A DNA stretch of 13,740 nucleotides from Oscillospiraceae bacterium (lineage in GTDB: Bacteria > Bacillota > Clostridia > Oscillospirales > UBA929): the NCBI GenBank assembly GCA_009777435.1, contig WRLW01000019.1, positions 1 through 13,740 on the forward strand, written 5' to 3'. Both the position numbers and the translations under genes were made by a program. The notes under the pieces are model-generated. The model was not told the origin of the DNA. It worked only from the letters and a program-made list of their open reading frames with translations, and did no database searches. Shown in pieces: positions 4,475 to 12,670 of this stretch (within the stretch, counting starts at the first letter, position 1; each line of letters begins with the position of its first letter).

Positions 4475-5818
4475 ATGAACGACACCATAGCCGCGCCGGC
4501 GACGGCTTCCGCGCCCGCCGCCGTCGGCGTTTTGCGTATAAGCGGCCCGGACGCCGAGCGCGTCGCGGGCAGGGTGTTCAGCGTTTCAAGCGGCTTGCCG
4601 TTTGAACATACAAAAGACCGCGTGCTGACCGGCGGCGTCATACTCGACGGCGGCGCGGCGCTCGACCGCTGTATGGCGTGCGTCATGCGCGCGCCGCGCA
4701 GCTATACAGGCGAGAACGTGGTTGAGCTGTACACGCACGGTTCGCCGGCTGTGGCCGCGCGGACGCTCGAGCTGCTGTACGAGGCCGGCGCGCGTCCCGC
4801 CCGGCCCGGCGAATTCACGCGCCGCGCGGTATTGAACGGCAAGCTCGACCTGATACAGGCCGAGGCCGTCGCGGATCTGATAGCGGCCGAAACGCCCGCC
4901 GCCGCGCGCAACGCGGCCGCGCAGCTCGGCGGCTCGGTATCGCGGCGGATAGAACGGGCTTGGGAGCTGTTGAGCGGCGTTATGTCGCATGTGGCGGCGT
5001 GTGTGGACTACCCGGAGGACGACGTGCCCGAACTCACGGCGGCCGAAATAACGGACGGACTGCGCGAGGCGTCGGACGTGCTGTCCGCGCTGGCGGCAAC
5101 CTATAAGCGCGGGGCGCTGCTGCGCGACGGCGCCGATGTGGTCATAGCGGGCAGCCCGAATACCGGGAAATCCTCGCTGTTCAACGCCCTGCTGGGCCGC
5201 GACCGCTCGATAGTGGCGCCCGTGCCGGGCACCACGCGCGACGCCGTGGAGGCCCGCGTCACGCTTAACGGGATGCGCTTCAACCTTATCGACACGGCGG
5301 GCGTGCGCGACGCGGACGACGCGATAGAGGCCGAGGGCGTGCGGCGCACCGAGCTGCTGATAGGCGGCGCCGACGCCGCGATGGTAGTCCTTGACGCCAC
5401 GCGCGAGCCGGACGGGTACGACGGGCGCGTTTTGGACATGACGGCGGGTATGCCGCGCGTGGTCGTGCTGAACAAATGCGATTTGGGAGGATATCCCGAC
5501 GCGCCGCGCGTCCCCGCGCTTCGCGTCTCGGCGCTGACCGGCGAGGGGATAGACGCGCTTTCCGAGGCGCTGGTTCAGGCGGCGCCCCGCATGGGCGCGG
5601 ACGAAACGCTGATAACAAACGCGCGCCAGGCGGCCGCCGTCGGTGAGGCCATAGCCGCCGCGGACGAGTGCCGCGAGGCCATAGCGGGCGGCGTGCCCGC
5701 CGACGCCGCGCTGTGCGCGCTGGAATCCGCGCTGGACATTCTGGCGGAGCTGACAGGCAGGCGGGCGAGCCAAGAGGTGCTTGAACAGATATTCTCAAGG
5801 TTTTGCGTCGGTAAATAG
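4475..5818 (+). CDS. mnmE: tRNA uridine-5-carboxymethylaminomethyl modification GTPase MnmE (TrmE)
   Basis: MnmE acts with MnmG to modify the wobble uridine (position 34) of certain tRNAs. From ATG 4475 the protein is 447 aa: an N-terminal folate-binding domain starting N-D-T-I-A-A, a helical domain, and an inserted Ras-like G domain. The G domain has G1 G-S-P-N-T-G-K-S (226-233), G2 G-T-T-R-D (252-256), G3 D-T-A-G (273-276) and G4 N-K-C-D (333-336). The end is F-C-V-G-K, with the conserved catalytic-site cysteine C444 (usual F-C-I-G-K). The in-frame ATG at 4466 sits within the ribosome site AGGATGG and lacks its own, so 4475 is preferred. mnmG is not adjacent; the upstream neighbour is the hemolysin III gene. 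A 12-bp palindrome GCGCCGCGGCGC (4445-4456) lies in the short gap. Confidence 0.96.
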   Translation: MNDTIAAPATASAPAAVGVLRISGPDAERVAGRVFSVSSGLPFEHTKDRVLTGGVILDGGAALDRCMACVMRAPRSYTGENVVELYTHGSPAVAARTLELLYEAGARPARPGEFTRRAVLNGKLDLIQAEAVADLIAAETPAAARNAAAQLGGSVSRRIERAWELLSGVMSHVAACVDYPEDDVPELTAAEITDGLREASDVLSALAATYKRGALLRDGADVVIAGSPNTGKSSLFNALLGRDRSIVAPVPGTTRDAVEARVTLNGMRFNLIDTAGVRDADDAIEAEGVRRTELLIGGADAAMVVLDATREPDGYDGRVLDMTAGMPRVVVLNKCDLGGYPDAPRVPALRVSALTGEGIDALSEALVQAAPRMGADETLITNARQAAAVGEAIAAADECREAIAGGVPADAALCALESALDILAELTGRRASQEVLEQIFSRFCVGK

Positions 5819-5843
5819 CCCGTATAAATAAAGGGGGATAATC

Positions 5844-7220
5844 ATGAAAAACAATGAAAAGAGCATGGAGACCGTGGTCGCGCTGTGCAAGGGCAGGGGC
5901 TTTATCTTCCCCGGCTCGGAGATTTACGGCGGTTTGGCCAACACATGGGATTACGGGCCGCTGGGCGTGCTGTTCAAAAACAACGTCAAGCAGGCTTGGT
6001 GGAAAAAATTCGTGCAGGAATCCGAATATAACGTCGGGCTTGACTCCTCCATCCTGATGAACCGCCAGGTGTGGGTGGCGTCGGGGCACGCGGGCGGTTT
6101 TTCAGACCCGCTGACCGACTGCCGCGCCTGCAAGACGCGCCACCGCGCCGACCAGCTCATCGAGGCGTTCGACGGTACGATCACGGCCGGCTGGAGCCTT
6201 GAGAGGCTGGGCGAATACGTCGCGTCCGCCGGCATAGCCTGCCCGGACTGCGGCAAGAAGGACTTTACGCCGGTGCGCCAGTTCAATCTCATGTTCCGCA
6301 CCCATCAGGGCGTCACCGAGGACGCGGGCAATGAGATTTTCCTGCGCCCGGAGACGGCGCAGGGCATCTTCGTCAACTTCAAGGCCATACAGCGCGCGGC
6401 GCGGCGCAAGGTGCCGTTCGGCGTGTGCCAGATAGGCAAATCGTTCCGCAACGAAATAACGCCCGGCAACTTCACGTTCCGAACGCGCGAGTTTGAGCAG
6501 ATGGAGCTTGAGTTTTTCTGCAAGCCGGGCGAGGATCTCGAATGGTTCTCTTATTGGCGCGGCTTCTGCAAGGACTGGCTTATCTCGCTGGGCATGAGGG
6601 AGGAAAACCTGCGCCTGCGCGACCACGACCCGGAGGAGCTGTCGCATTACTCAAAGGCCACCACGGACTTTGAGTTCCTGTTCCCGTTCGGCTGGGGCGA
6701 GCTTTGGGGCATAGCCGACCGCACCGACTTCGACCTTAAACAGCATGAACAGCACTCCAACCAGTCGCAGCAGTATTTTGACCCCGAAACCAACGAAAAA
6801 TATATTCCCTATGTCATCGAGCCTTCGCTGGGGGCCGACCGCGTGGCGCTGGCCTTTCTGATAGACGCCTATGACGAGGAGACCGTGGGCGACGGCGACA
6901 CACGCGCCGTGCTGCGCCTGCATCCGGCGCTGGCGCCGTATACGGCCGCCGTACTGCCGCTTTCAAAGAAGCTGGCCGGACAGGCCGCGCCCATACGCAA
7001 GCTGCTGTCCAAACGCTTTATGGTCGATTACGACGACGCCGGCTCGATAGGCAAGCGCTACCGCCGTCAGGACGAGATAGGCACGCCGATGTGCGTGACC
7101 ATAGACTTTGAGACCGAGAGCGACGGCCGCGTCACCGTGCGCGACCGCGACACCATGAAACAGGAGCGCGTACCTGTAGACGCCTTGGAGGAATACGCCG
7201 CCAAGCTGATAGACTGGTGA
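5844..7220 (+). CDS. glyS: Glycyl-tRNA synthetase, alpha2 (dimeric) type
   Basis: Charges tRNA-Gly with glycine using ATP, in the cytoplasm. The 458-aa length and start (C-K-x-R-G-F-I-F-P-G-S-E-I-Y-G-G) identify the single-chain class II type related to archaeal and eukaryotic GlyRS, not the bacterial alpha2beta2 form. Visible are the motif 2 region F-R-N-E-I-T-P beginning at 201 and motif 3 P-S-L-G-A-D-R-V-A-L-A-F near 330-340. Two C-x-x-C pairs (93-96 and 133-136) flank an insertion and probably bind zinc. The C-terminal anticodon-binding domain has G-x-R-Y-R-R-Q-D-E-I-G-T-P. AAGGGGGA precedes the ATG. It lies 25 nt after mnmE, probably co-transcribed. Confidence 0.96.
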   Translation: MKNNEKSMETVVALCKGRGFIFPGSEIYGGLANTWDYGPLGVLFKNNVKQAWWKKFVQESEYNVGLDSSILMNRQVWVASGHAGGFSDPLTDCRACKTRHRADQLIEAFDGTITAGWSLERLGEYVASAGIACPDCGKKDFTPVRQFNLMFRTHQGVTEDAGNEIFLRPETAQGIFVNFKAIQRAARRKVPFGVCQIGKSFRNEITPGNFTFRTREFEQMELEFFCKPGEDLEWFSYWRGFCKDWLISLGMREENLRLRDHDPEELSHYSKATTDFEFLFPFGWGELWGIADRTDFDLKQHEQHSNQSQQYFDPETNEKYIPYVIEPSLGADRVALAFLIDAYDEETVGDGDTRAVLRLHPALAPYTAAVLPLSKKLAGQAAPIRKLLSKRFMVDYDDAGSIGKRYRRQDEIGTPMCVTIDFETESDGRVTVRDRDTMKQERVPVDALEEYAAKLIDW

Positions 7221-7273
7221 AATACTGATCCCTCATCCGGCTTATAAACCAAGGATAAAGAAAGAGGTGCGGC

Positions 7274-7747
7274 GTGAAATCATTGCCTGTAAGGAAAGAC
7301 ATACGATTACAGGGCTATGATTATTCATCAAATGGCGCGTACTTTGTAACGATGTGTGTAAAAGACGGGCATCCGGTTTTATGGCGGCCCGATGTAGGGA
7401 CGCACAGTGTGCGTCCGCTCTCAGAAACGGGAAATATCGTAAAAACTGCGGTCGAAAACATACCTGAAATATATGAGGGTGTGTTTATAGATAAATTTGT
7501 CATAATGCCGAATCATATTCACATGATTGCGCGGATTGAAAGCGGCGGACGCACACTGTGCGTCCCTACAATATCGCGCATAATCAAGCAATGCAAAGAA
7601 TATGTCACTAAGCAAATCGGTTATTCCATATGGCAAACGCGGTTTCACGACCATGTTATCCGTGATGAGGAAGAATACAAGCGCATATGGCAATATATCG
7701 AAGAAAACCCGGTAAAGTGGGCCGAGGATTGTTATTTTGTGAGGTAA
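7274..7747 (+). CDS. REP-associated tyrosine transposase (RAYT, Y1/HUH)
   Basis: A 157-aa single-strand nuclease of the Y1 (IS200/IS605-like) transposase superfamily. The motif M-P-N-H-I-H-M-I holds the HUH pair (H81, H83). The C-terminal helix with Y-I-E-E-N-P-V-K-W carries the probable nucleophile Y141. The N-terminal R-L-x-x-Y-D-Y-S-x-x-G-x-Y-F-V-T is typical of RAYTs. These enzymes cleave and rejoin ssDNA at REP hairpins with a GTAG foot and are usually single-copy genes without flanking ends. Start is GTG 7274 with AAAGAGGTG just upstream. Oddly, codons 41-48 (V-G-T-H-S-V-R-P) and 92-99 (G-R-T-L-C-V-P-T) are encoded by complete REP palindromes in opposite orientation. Composition is visibly more A+T-rich than glyS and the ATPase genes, suggesting transfer. 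It could be domesticated; the frame is intact. Confidence 0.9.
   Translation: MKSLPVRKDIRLQGYDYSSNGAYFVTMCVKDGHPVLWRPDVGTHSVRPLSETGNIVKTAVENIPEIYEGVFIDKFVIMPNHIHMIARIESGGRTLCVPTISRIIKQCKEYVTKQIGYSIWQTRFHDHVIRDEEEYKRIWQYIEENPVKWAEDCYFVR
7394..7416 (+). repeat. REP palindrome inside the RAYT gene (plus orientation)
   Basis: GTAG (7394-7397), then GGACGCAC / GTGCGTCC around AGT. It differs from the intergenic copies at 383 and 1942 only in the loop. It begins exactly on codon 41. Confidence 0.92.
7547..7569 (-). repeat. REP palindrome inside the RAYT gene (minus orientation)
   Basis: The reverse complement is identical over all 23 bases to 7394-7416. It begins exactly on codon 92, just after the HUH motif. 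The two copies form a perfect inverted pair with 130 bp between them, the arrangement of a BIME. Confidence 0.92.
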
Positions 7748-7790
7748 AATTATATCCTTATCAAAATAGGAATCCGAACAGGCCGAAAGG

Positions 7791-7820
7791 CGGCGCGCGG
7801 GCCATAAGCTCCGCGCGCCG
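7791..7820. terminator. Bidirectional hairpin between RAYT and the ATPase operon
   Basis: A perfect 10-bp stem CGGCGCGCGG (7791-7800) / CCGCGCGCCG (7811-7820) with a 10-nt loop sits between two convergent genes. Downstream T content is modest on both strands (CGTCATTTT on plus, CCTTTCGG on minus), so termination strength is uncertain. Confidence 0.65.
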
Positions 7821-7846
7821 CGTCATTTTGCGTATTCTGCCCCGCG

Positions 7847-8449
7847 CTATATATTCTTCAGCACCTTCAGCCTTACGAATTCCTCGCGTTCCTTTTCCTC
7901 GAGGGCCTCGACGATGTATTTTACGTCGGCGGTCAGGTTGGGGATGATGATATTCTGGAGCGCGTTGGCGCGCTTTTGGGTCTTTTTGATGGCGTAGGCC
8001 AGCCTGTAGACGCTGGTTTCCATCTCCGCCAGGCGGCATATGAAGGTCTTGAGGCGCAGAAACTCCACATAGGCCCTGTCGAGCGTGGTGTTGATAAAGG
8101 CCAGCCCATAGGGTATATCGTCCGGCTCCGAGTCGGCCGCCGTCACGGCCGGTATCTCAACGCCCATGACCGAGCGGAAGCGTATCCTCACAGAGTCGTC
8201 CAGCTCGACGGCCTGCGTCAGGTTGCCTATCAGCCCAAGGCTTATATTCGCGTCGAGCAGCGCGGCATACGCGCGGCCGAACGTGTCGTCGATCTTGCCC
8301 TGAAGCTCGTTGGCCGCGTCGATAAGCGCCATCATCTCGCGTATGAGTATATTGCGCTTTCTGTCCATCAGCTCGAAGCCCAGACGCGCCAGCGAAAGCG
8401 TGCGCCTCGCGGCCAGCAGGCCGCCCTTGGTGGGTATTACGTTGGGCAT
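7847..8449 (-). CDS. atpD: V/A-type ATPase subunit D (central stalk)
   Basis: A 200-aa subunit D, the long coiled-coil shaft that turns inside the A3B3 head and links it to the K ring. The N-terminus M-P-N-V-I-P-T-K-G-G-L-L is the conserved D start, followed by a long helix. The C-terminal third returns as a second helix rich in R, K, E and L (about 140-195), giving the antiparallel coiled coil. The ATG at 8449 has GGAGGTG upstream. It is the last gene of the operon, 40 nt after atpB, and ends before the convergent hairpin at 7791-7820. Confidence 0.95.
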   Translation of the reverse strand: MPNVIPTKGGLLAARRTLSLARLGFELMDRKRNILIREMMALIDAANELQGKIDDTFGRAYAALLDANISLGLIGNLTQAVELDDSVRIRFRSVMGVEIPAVTAADSEPDDIPYGLAFINTTLDRAYVEFLRLKTFICRLAEMETSVYRLAYAIKKTQKRANALQNIIIPNLTADVKYIVEALEEKEREEFVRLKVLKNI

Positions 8450-8471
8450 GGCGCGACACCTCCGATCCGCG

Positions 8472-8487
8472 GCGGCCGAAAGGCCGC
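8472..8487 (-). other. Small hairpin between atpB and atpD
   Basis: GCGGCC / GGCCGC, 6 bp, around a 4-nt loop, lies just upstream of the atpD ribosome site and has no T-tract. It could set relative expression of B and D by pausing or mRNA protection; it may equally be incidental in GC-rich DNA. Confidence 0.35.
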
Positions 8488-8489
8488 TT

Positions 8490-9878
8490 TTATATTACTC
8501 CGTCCAGCTCAGACGCGCCGTAATACTTCTTGAGTATGGCGGAGTCCACGTGGTCAAGCTCGTCCTCGGGCAGTACGGACAGCACATGCCAGCCCGCCTC
8601 AAGCGTCTGGTCGATGGAGCGATCCTCCTGAATCCCCTGCGCGACGAAATGCTTTTCAAACCGGCGCCCGAACTCGATGTATTTTTTGTCCAGCTCGGAC
8701 AGCTCGTCCTCGCCTATGACCGACGCCAGCGCGCGCGCGTCCTGCACCTTGGCGTAAGACGCGAAAAGCTGATTGGACAGGGCCGGGTGATCCTCGCGCG
8801 TACAGCCCTTGCCTATGCCGTCCTTCATCAGCCGCGACAGCGACGGCAGCACGGCTATGGGCGGATAAACGCCCGACTGATCCAACCCGCGCTCGAGGAC
8901 GATCTGGCCCTCGGTGATATAGCCCGTCAAGTCGGGTATGGGATGGGTTATGTCGTCGTTGGGCATGGTGAGGATGGGCACCTGAGTCACCGAGCCGGGG
9001 AAGCCGTTCAGCATCCCGGCGCGCTCGTATATGGACGCGAGGTCGGAGTAGAGGTAGCTGGGGTAGCCCTTGCGGCTCGGTATCTCGCCCTTTGAGCTTG
9101 AGAATTCGCGAAGCGCCTCGCAGTAGGAGGTCATGTCGGTCATGATTACCAAAACGTTCATCCCGTGCTTAAAGGCCAGATACTCGGCGGCGGTCAGCGC
9201 GCAGCGCGGCGTCAGGATGCGCTCTATGATGGGGTCGGACGCCAGATTCATGAACATGACCACGCGCTGAAGCGCGCCCGACTCCGCGAAATCCCGCTTG
9301 AAGAAGTCGGCCGTATCGTTTTTGACGCCCATAGCGGCGAATACTATGGCGAATTCCGAGCCGTCGCCCGTCTGCGCCTGACGCGCGATCTGCGCGGCTA
9401 ACTCGTTGTGCCTCATGCCCGAGCCTGAGAATATGGGCAGCTTCTGGCCGCGTATGAGCGTGCTCATGCCGTCTATGGCCGAAATGCCCGTGTATATGCA
9501 CGAGCGCGGGTATTTGCGCGACACCGGGTTTATGGGCGCGCCGTTTATGTTGCGCCGCTCGTCGGGATACAGCTCGCCTATACCGTCGATGGGGCGCCCC
9601 GCGCCGTCAAACACGCGCCCAAGCATTTCGCGCGAAAGCGGCAGCTCGACCGGCCGCCCGGTAAAGCGAGTGCGCACGTTTTCGAGCGAGATGCCGCGCG
9701 TGCCCTCAAAAACCTGTATGACCGCCCGGTCGCCCTCAAGCGTGATGACGCGCCCGGCCCGGCGCTCGCCGCCGTCAGGCGTGATTTGCGCGGTCTGGTC
9801 GTAAGCCACGCCGCGCACCCCCTCGAGGATGATAAGCGGCCCGGAGATTTCCTTAAGGCCCGTGTATTCCAAACGCAT
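8490..9878 (-). CDS. atpB: V/A-type ATPase subunit B (non-catalytic head subunit)
   Basis: From the ATG at 9878 the protein is 462 aa and begins M-R-L-E-Y-T-G-L-K-E-I-S-G-P-L, as usual for subunit B. An upstream in-frame start at 9926 would lie inside atpA and is rejected. The P-loop region is degenerate (F-S-G-S-G-M-R-H-N-E-L), as expected for the non-catalytic nucleotide subunit. S-R-K-G-Y-P-S-Y-L-Y-S-D-L is the segment facing the catalytic site of A. The ribosome site AGGGGGCGG overlaps the atpA stop codon, with 11 nt between the genes, so translation is probably coupled and helps the 3:3 A:B ratio. Confidence 0.96.
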   Translation of the reverse strand: MRLEYTGLKEISGPLIILEGVRGVAYDQTAQITPDGGERRAGRVITLEGDRAVIQVFEGTRGISLENVRTRFTGRPVELPLSREMLGRVFDGAGRPIDGIGELYPDERRNINGAPINPVSRKYPRSCIYTGISAIDGMSTLIRGQKLPIFSGSGMRHNELAAQIARQAQTGDGSEFAIVFAAMGVKNDTADFFKRDFAESGALQRVVMFMNLASDPIIERILTPRCALTAAEYLAFKHGMNVLVIMTDMTSYCEALREFSSSKGEIPSRKGYPSYLYSDLASIYERAGMLNGFPGSVTQVPILTMPNDDITHPIPDLTGYITEGQIVLERGLDQSGVYPPIAVLPSLSRLMKDGIGKGCTREDHPALSNQLFASYAKVQDARALASVIGEDELSELDKKYIEFGRRFEKHFVAQGIQEDRSIDQTLEAGWHVLSVLPEDELDHVDSAILKKYYGASELDGVI

Positions 9879-9889
9879 CGCGCCGCCCC

Positions 9890-11653
9890 CTAAACCAGAT
9901 TGTCCATCAATACGCGCTCGACGCATTGGTCGATATCGCTTTTACAGCCGTCAAACAGATCGGGTCTGTCGTTGGGCACGTCGTATTTAATGCGTATAAG
10001 GCGCTCAAAGACGCCCGTCGCCTTGAGACGCGCTATGGGTATGCCGCGCTCCACCAGCGCCTTGGCCTTGTCGTAGAGGCGCAGCATGGTCTGCATCATC
10101 AGCTTCTGCTTTTCAAGCGGCACATATGTGTCGATCGCGTGATAGGCGTTTTGCTGTAAAAACCCCAGCCTTATCACGCGCGCCGCCTCTATGACGAGCT
10201 TTTGATCCTCGGGCAGTATGTCCGCGCCTATGAGCTTGACTATCTCCATGAGCTTGGATTCCTCTTGCAGCAGGCGCGCGACGCGCATACGCAGCTCCGA
10301 AAAGTCCGTGCCGGCGCGCTCGTGATACCACGGTTCAAGGGCGCCCAAATACTCCGAATAGCTGGTTATCCAGTTGATGGCCGGGAAGTGGCGCGCGTAG
10401 GCCAGCGTGCGGTCAAGCGCCCAGAAGCAGCGTATAAAGCGCTTTGTGTTCTGGGTCACGGGTTCGGAGAAGTCGCCGCCCTGCGGGCTTACCGCGCCGA
10501 TAACCGACACCGAGCCTTCGGCGCCGCCGAGCGTTAACATATATCCGGCGCGCTCATAGAACTCGGCCAGCCGCGACGGCAGATAGGCCGGATAGCCCTC
10601 CTCGGCGGGCATCTCCTCAAGCCGCCCCGAGATCTCGCGCAGGGCCTCGGCCCAGCGCGACGTGGAGTCGGCCATCAGCGCGACGTGGTAGCCCATGTCG
10701 CGGTAGTATTCGGCGGCCGTCATGCCGGTGTATACCGACGCCTCGCGCGCCGCCACGGGCATATTGGACGTGTTGGCTATCAGCATGGTGCGCGACAGCA
10801 GCGGCTTGCCGCTGCGCGGGTCGGAAAGGCCGGTGAATTCCTCAAGAACCTCGGTCATTTCATTGCCGCGCTCGCCGCAGCCGAGATAGACGATTATATC
10901 CGCGTCCGACCATTTTGCGAGCTGGTGCTGCGTTATGGTCTTGCCCGCGCCGAACGGCCCGGGCACGGCCGCGCAGCCGCCCTTGGCTATGGGGAACAGC
11001 GTGTCTATGACGCGCTGGCCGGTCAGCAGCGGCATGTTGAGCGGCAGGCGTTTCCCGACCGGGCGCGCGGCGCGCGTGGGCCACTCCTGCGCCAGCGTCA
11101 GCTCGCGCGTTCCGCCCTTCCCGTCGTCTAACACGGCCAGCGCGTCCGTAACGGTATACGGCCCGTCGGGCACGACGGATTTGACCACGCCGCCCACGCC
11201 GGGCGGCAGCATGGCGCGGTGCGTTATCAGCTCGGTCTCGGCGCACTCGGCGAATACCGAGCCGGGAGACAGCCTGTCGCCGGGCTTTACTTTCAGCTCG
11301 ACATCCCATTTTTTGGAGGTGTTAAGCGAAGGCAGGTTGACGCCGCGCCCTATGAAGCAGCCCGTCGCGTCCTCAAGCGCCCTCAGCGGGCGCGCTATGC
11401 CGTCGAAGATATCTCCCAGCAGCCCGGGGCCGAGCATGATGGACATGGGCTTGCCCAAGCCGGTAACAGGGTCGCCGGGCGCGACGCCCTCGGTGTCCTC
11501 GTAGACCTGTATAATGGTCTTTCCGTCTTTAAGGCCCACTACCTCGCCGATCAGGCCTTGCCTGCCGACATGCACCATTTCCTGCATGGCAAGCTCGCGC
11601 CCGCCCTCGGCTATCACCACCGGGCCGTTCACGCCGTATACTTGATAGGACAC
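9890..11653 (-). CDS. atpA: V/A-type ATPase subunit A (catalytic)
   Basis: A 587-aa catalytic subunit that hydrolyses or makes ATP in the A3B3 head. P-loop G-P-F-G-A-G-K-T at 232-239; G-E-R-G-N-E-M at 260-266 contains the expected catalytic glutamate; S-T-S-R-W-A-E-A-L-R-E starts at 330. The insertion of about 90 residues before the P-loop (the non-homologous region, about 110-200) separates V/A-type A from F-type beta. Start is GTG at 11653 with GGGAGGG 7 nt upstream. It follows atpE after 14 nt. Confidence 0.97.
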   Translation of the reverse strand: MSYQVYGVNGPVVIAEGGRELAMQEMVHVGRQGLIGEVVGLKDGKTIIQVYEDTEGVAPGDPVTGLGKPMSIMLGPGLLGDIFDGIARPLRALEDATGCFIGRGVNLPSLNTSKKWDVELKVKPGDRLSPGSVFAECAETELITHRAMLPPGVGGVVKSVVPDGPYTVTDALAVLDDGKGGTRELTLAQEWPTRAARPVGKRLPLNMPLLTGQRVIDTLFPIAKGGCAAVPGPFGAGKTITQHQLAKWSDADIIVYLGCGERGNEMTEVLEEFTGLSDPRSGKPLLSRTMLIANTSNMPVAAREASVYTGMTAAEYYRDMGYHVALMADSTSRWAEALREISGRLEEMPAEEGYPAYLPSRLAEFYERAGYMLTLGGAEGSVSVIGAVSPQGGDFSEPVTQNTKRFIRCFWALDRTLAYARHFPAINWITSYSEYLGALEPWYHERAGTDFSELRMRVARLLQEESKLMEIVKLIGADILPEDQKLVIEAARVIRLGFLQQNAYHAIDTYVPLEKQKLMMQTMLRLYDKAKALVERGIPIARLKATGVFERLIRIKYDVPNDRPDLFDGCKSDIDQCVERVLMDNLV

Positions 11654-11667
11654 GGGATATCCCTCCC

Positions 11668-12282
11668 CTACTGCGATAAATGCAATCCGAACAGCTCGGC
11701 GAAATGGCCCCGCAGCTCGTAAAGCTTGGTGTCCAGCGTCTCGTCGGCCCGCAAGCGCGTCTTGGGGCAGACGGCCGCCAGACCGCCCAGCTCGATATCT
11801 CCCGGCTTGAAGGTCACGCTGAAGCCGTAAGCCTCGTTGACGCCGAGCGCCTTTTTCAGCTCGTCGGCCAGCGGCATGTCGGCCTCGCGCAGATAGATTA
11901 TCATATTGCCGTTGCCGAGCGCGTCAAGTACGTCGCGCGCGCTTCTTTTAAGGCGCGCGACGTATTCCCCGGTCTTGACATACTCCGCGAGCTTGGCGCG
12001 CACGTCGTCCATAACCTGCGCGCCCATCTCCTCGCGGCGCGCGTTTATGGCGTTTTTGCGCTCCATCATATGGCGGGACACGCGGCCTCCGCACTGAGTG
12101 CGGATCCGGGCGGCCTGCTCCTTGATATGCCTGAACGTCTCGTTGAGGGCCTCGTCCTCGGCGGCCGAGACGGCGGCGTCTATCTCAAGCTTTACCCCGT
12201 CAAGGATCATCTTGCTCTCGTTGAGCGCGTCGGACTCGATGGCCGCGGTGAACCGCTCGATTTTCTCCTGAGCGCCGCGCAT
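11668..12282 (-). CDS. atpE: V/A-type ATPase subunit E (peripheral stalk)
   Basis: A 204-aa protein with a long charged alpha-helical N-terminal half (about 1-110, rich in E, A, R, K) and a compact C-terminal domain ending near G-G-L-A-A-V-C. This is the architecture of the E subunit, which pairs with G/H to form the stator holding the head to subunit I. Sequence conservation in this family is low, so position between F and A supports the call. GGAAGGACGGTG precedes the ATG at 12282. Confidence 0.85.
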   Translation of the reverse strand: MRGAQEKIERFTAAIESDALNESKMILDGVKLEIDAAVSAAEDEALNETFRHIKEQAARIRTQCGGRVSRHMMERKNAINARREEMGAQVMDDVRAKLAEYVKTGEYVARLKRSARDVLDALGNGNMIIYLREADMPLADELKKALGVNEAYGFSVTFKPGDIELGGLAAVCPKTRLRADETLDTKLYELRGHFAELFGLHLSQ

Positions 12283-12311
12283 GGGACTTCACCGTCCTTC
12301 CGTTGCTTGTT

Positions 12312-12632
12312 TCATACCTTTACCCCTATGGCGTCCCTGACATAACGGGTGATGGAGTCGGGCGTACGGCCGGTGCCGGAGCGGTCGGGTATCTCGACCA
12401 CAAGGGTGGAGGTCTGTCTGATTTTAAGGTCGTATATCATGTCGGGATACATGGCGGCCAGCTTCTCTGTGATAAGCAGTATGCCGATTCCGGGGTCGGC
12501 TATGGCGCCGGCTATGGCGTCGCGCACCTCTTTCTTCTGAGACACGCGCACACCGTCGATGCCGGCCAGCCTCAGACCCACCAGCGTATCGGAGTTATCG
12601 GAGATCACAAACAGCCTCACTTCGATGCCCAT
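12312..12632 (-). CDS. atpF: V/A-type ATPase subunit F (central stalk)
   Basis: A 106-aa protein with the F-subunit pattern: a beta-alpha fold beginning R-L-F-V-I-S-D-N-S-D-T-L-V-G-L-R-L-A-G and G-I-G-I-L-L-I-T-E in the middle. F binds subunit D and tunes rotation. The ATG at 12632 abuts the likely ribosome site GGAAGGG with no spacing. The GTG at 12620, giving a 102-aa protein starting M-R-L-F-V-I-S-D, is a credible alternative start. Confidence 0.88.
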   Translation of the reverse strand: MGIEVRLFVISDNSDTLVGLRLAGIDGVRVSQKKEVRDAIAGAIADPGIGILLITEKLAAMYPDMIYDLKIRQTSTLVVEIPDRSGTGRTPDSITRYVRDAIGVKV

Positions 12633-12641
12633 CCCTTCCGA

Positions 12642-12660
12642 GCGGGGCTGAGAAGCCCGC
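12642..12660 (-). other. Hairpin between atpK and atpF
   Basis: A GC-rich inverted repeat (GCGGG / CCCGC with imperfect inner pairing) fills much of the 38-nt gap downstream of atpK and upstream of the atpF ribosome site. K is needed in about tenfold excess over F, so an mRNA-stabilising or partial-termination role is plausible but unproven. Confidence 0.35.
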
Positions 12661-12670
12661 TTGCTCAGCG

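Noticed and set aside
4586..5773. Long antisense open frame (395 codons) opposite mnmE
   Set aside because: It encodes an Arg/Ala/His-rich sequence without recognisable motifs, lies wholly antisense to a clear mnmE, and is explained by the lack of stops in GC-rich DNA.
7976..9095. Plus-strand frames opposite atpD and atpB
   Set aside because: They are shadows of strongly recognised V/A-ATPase genes, lacking ribosome sites and family motifs.
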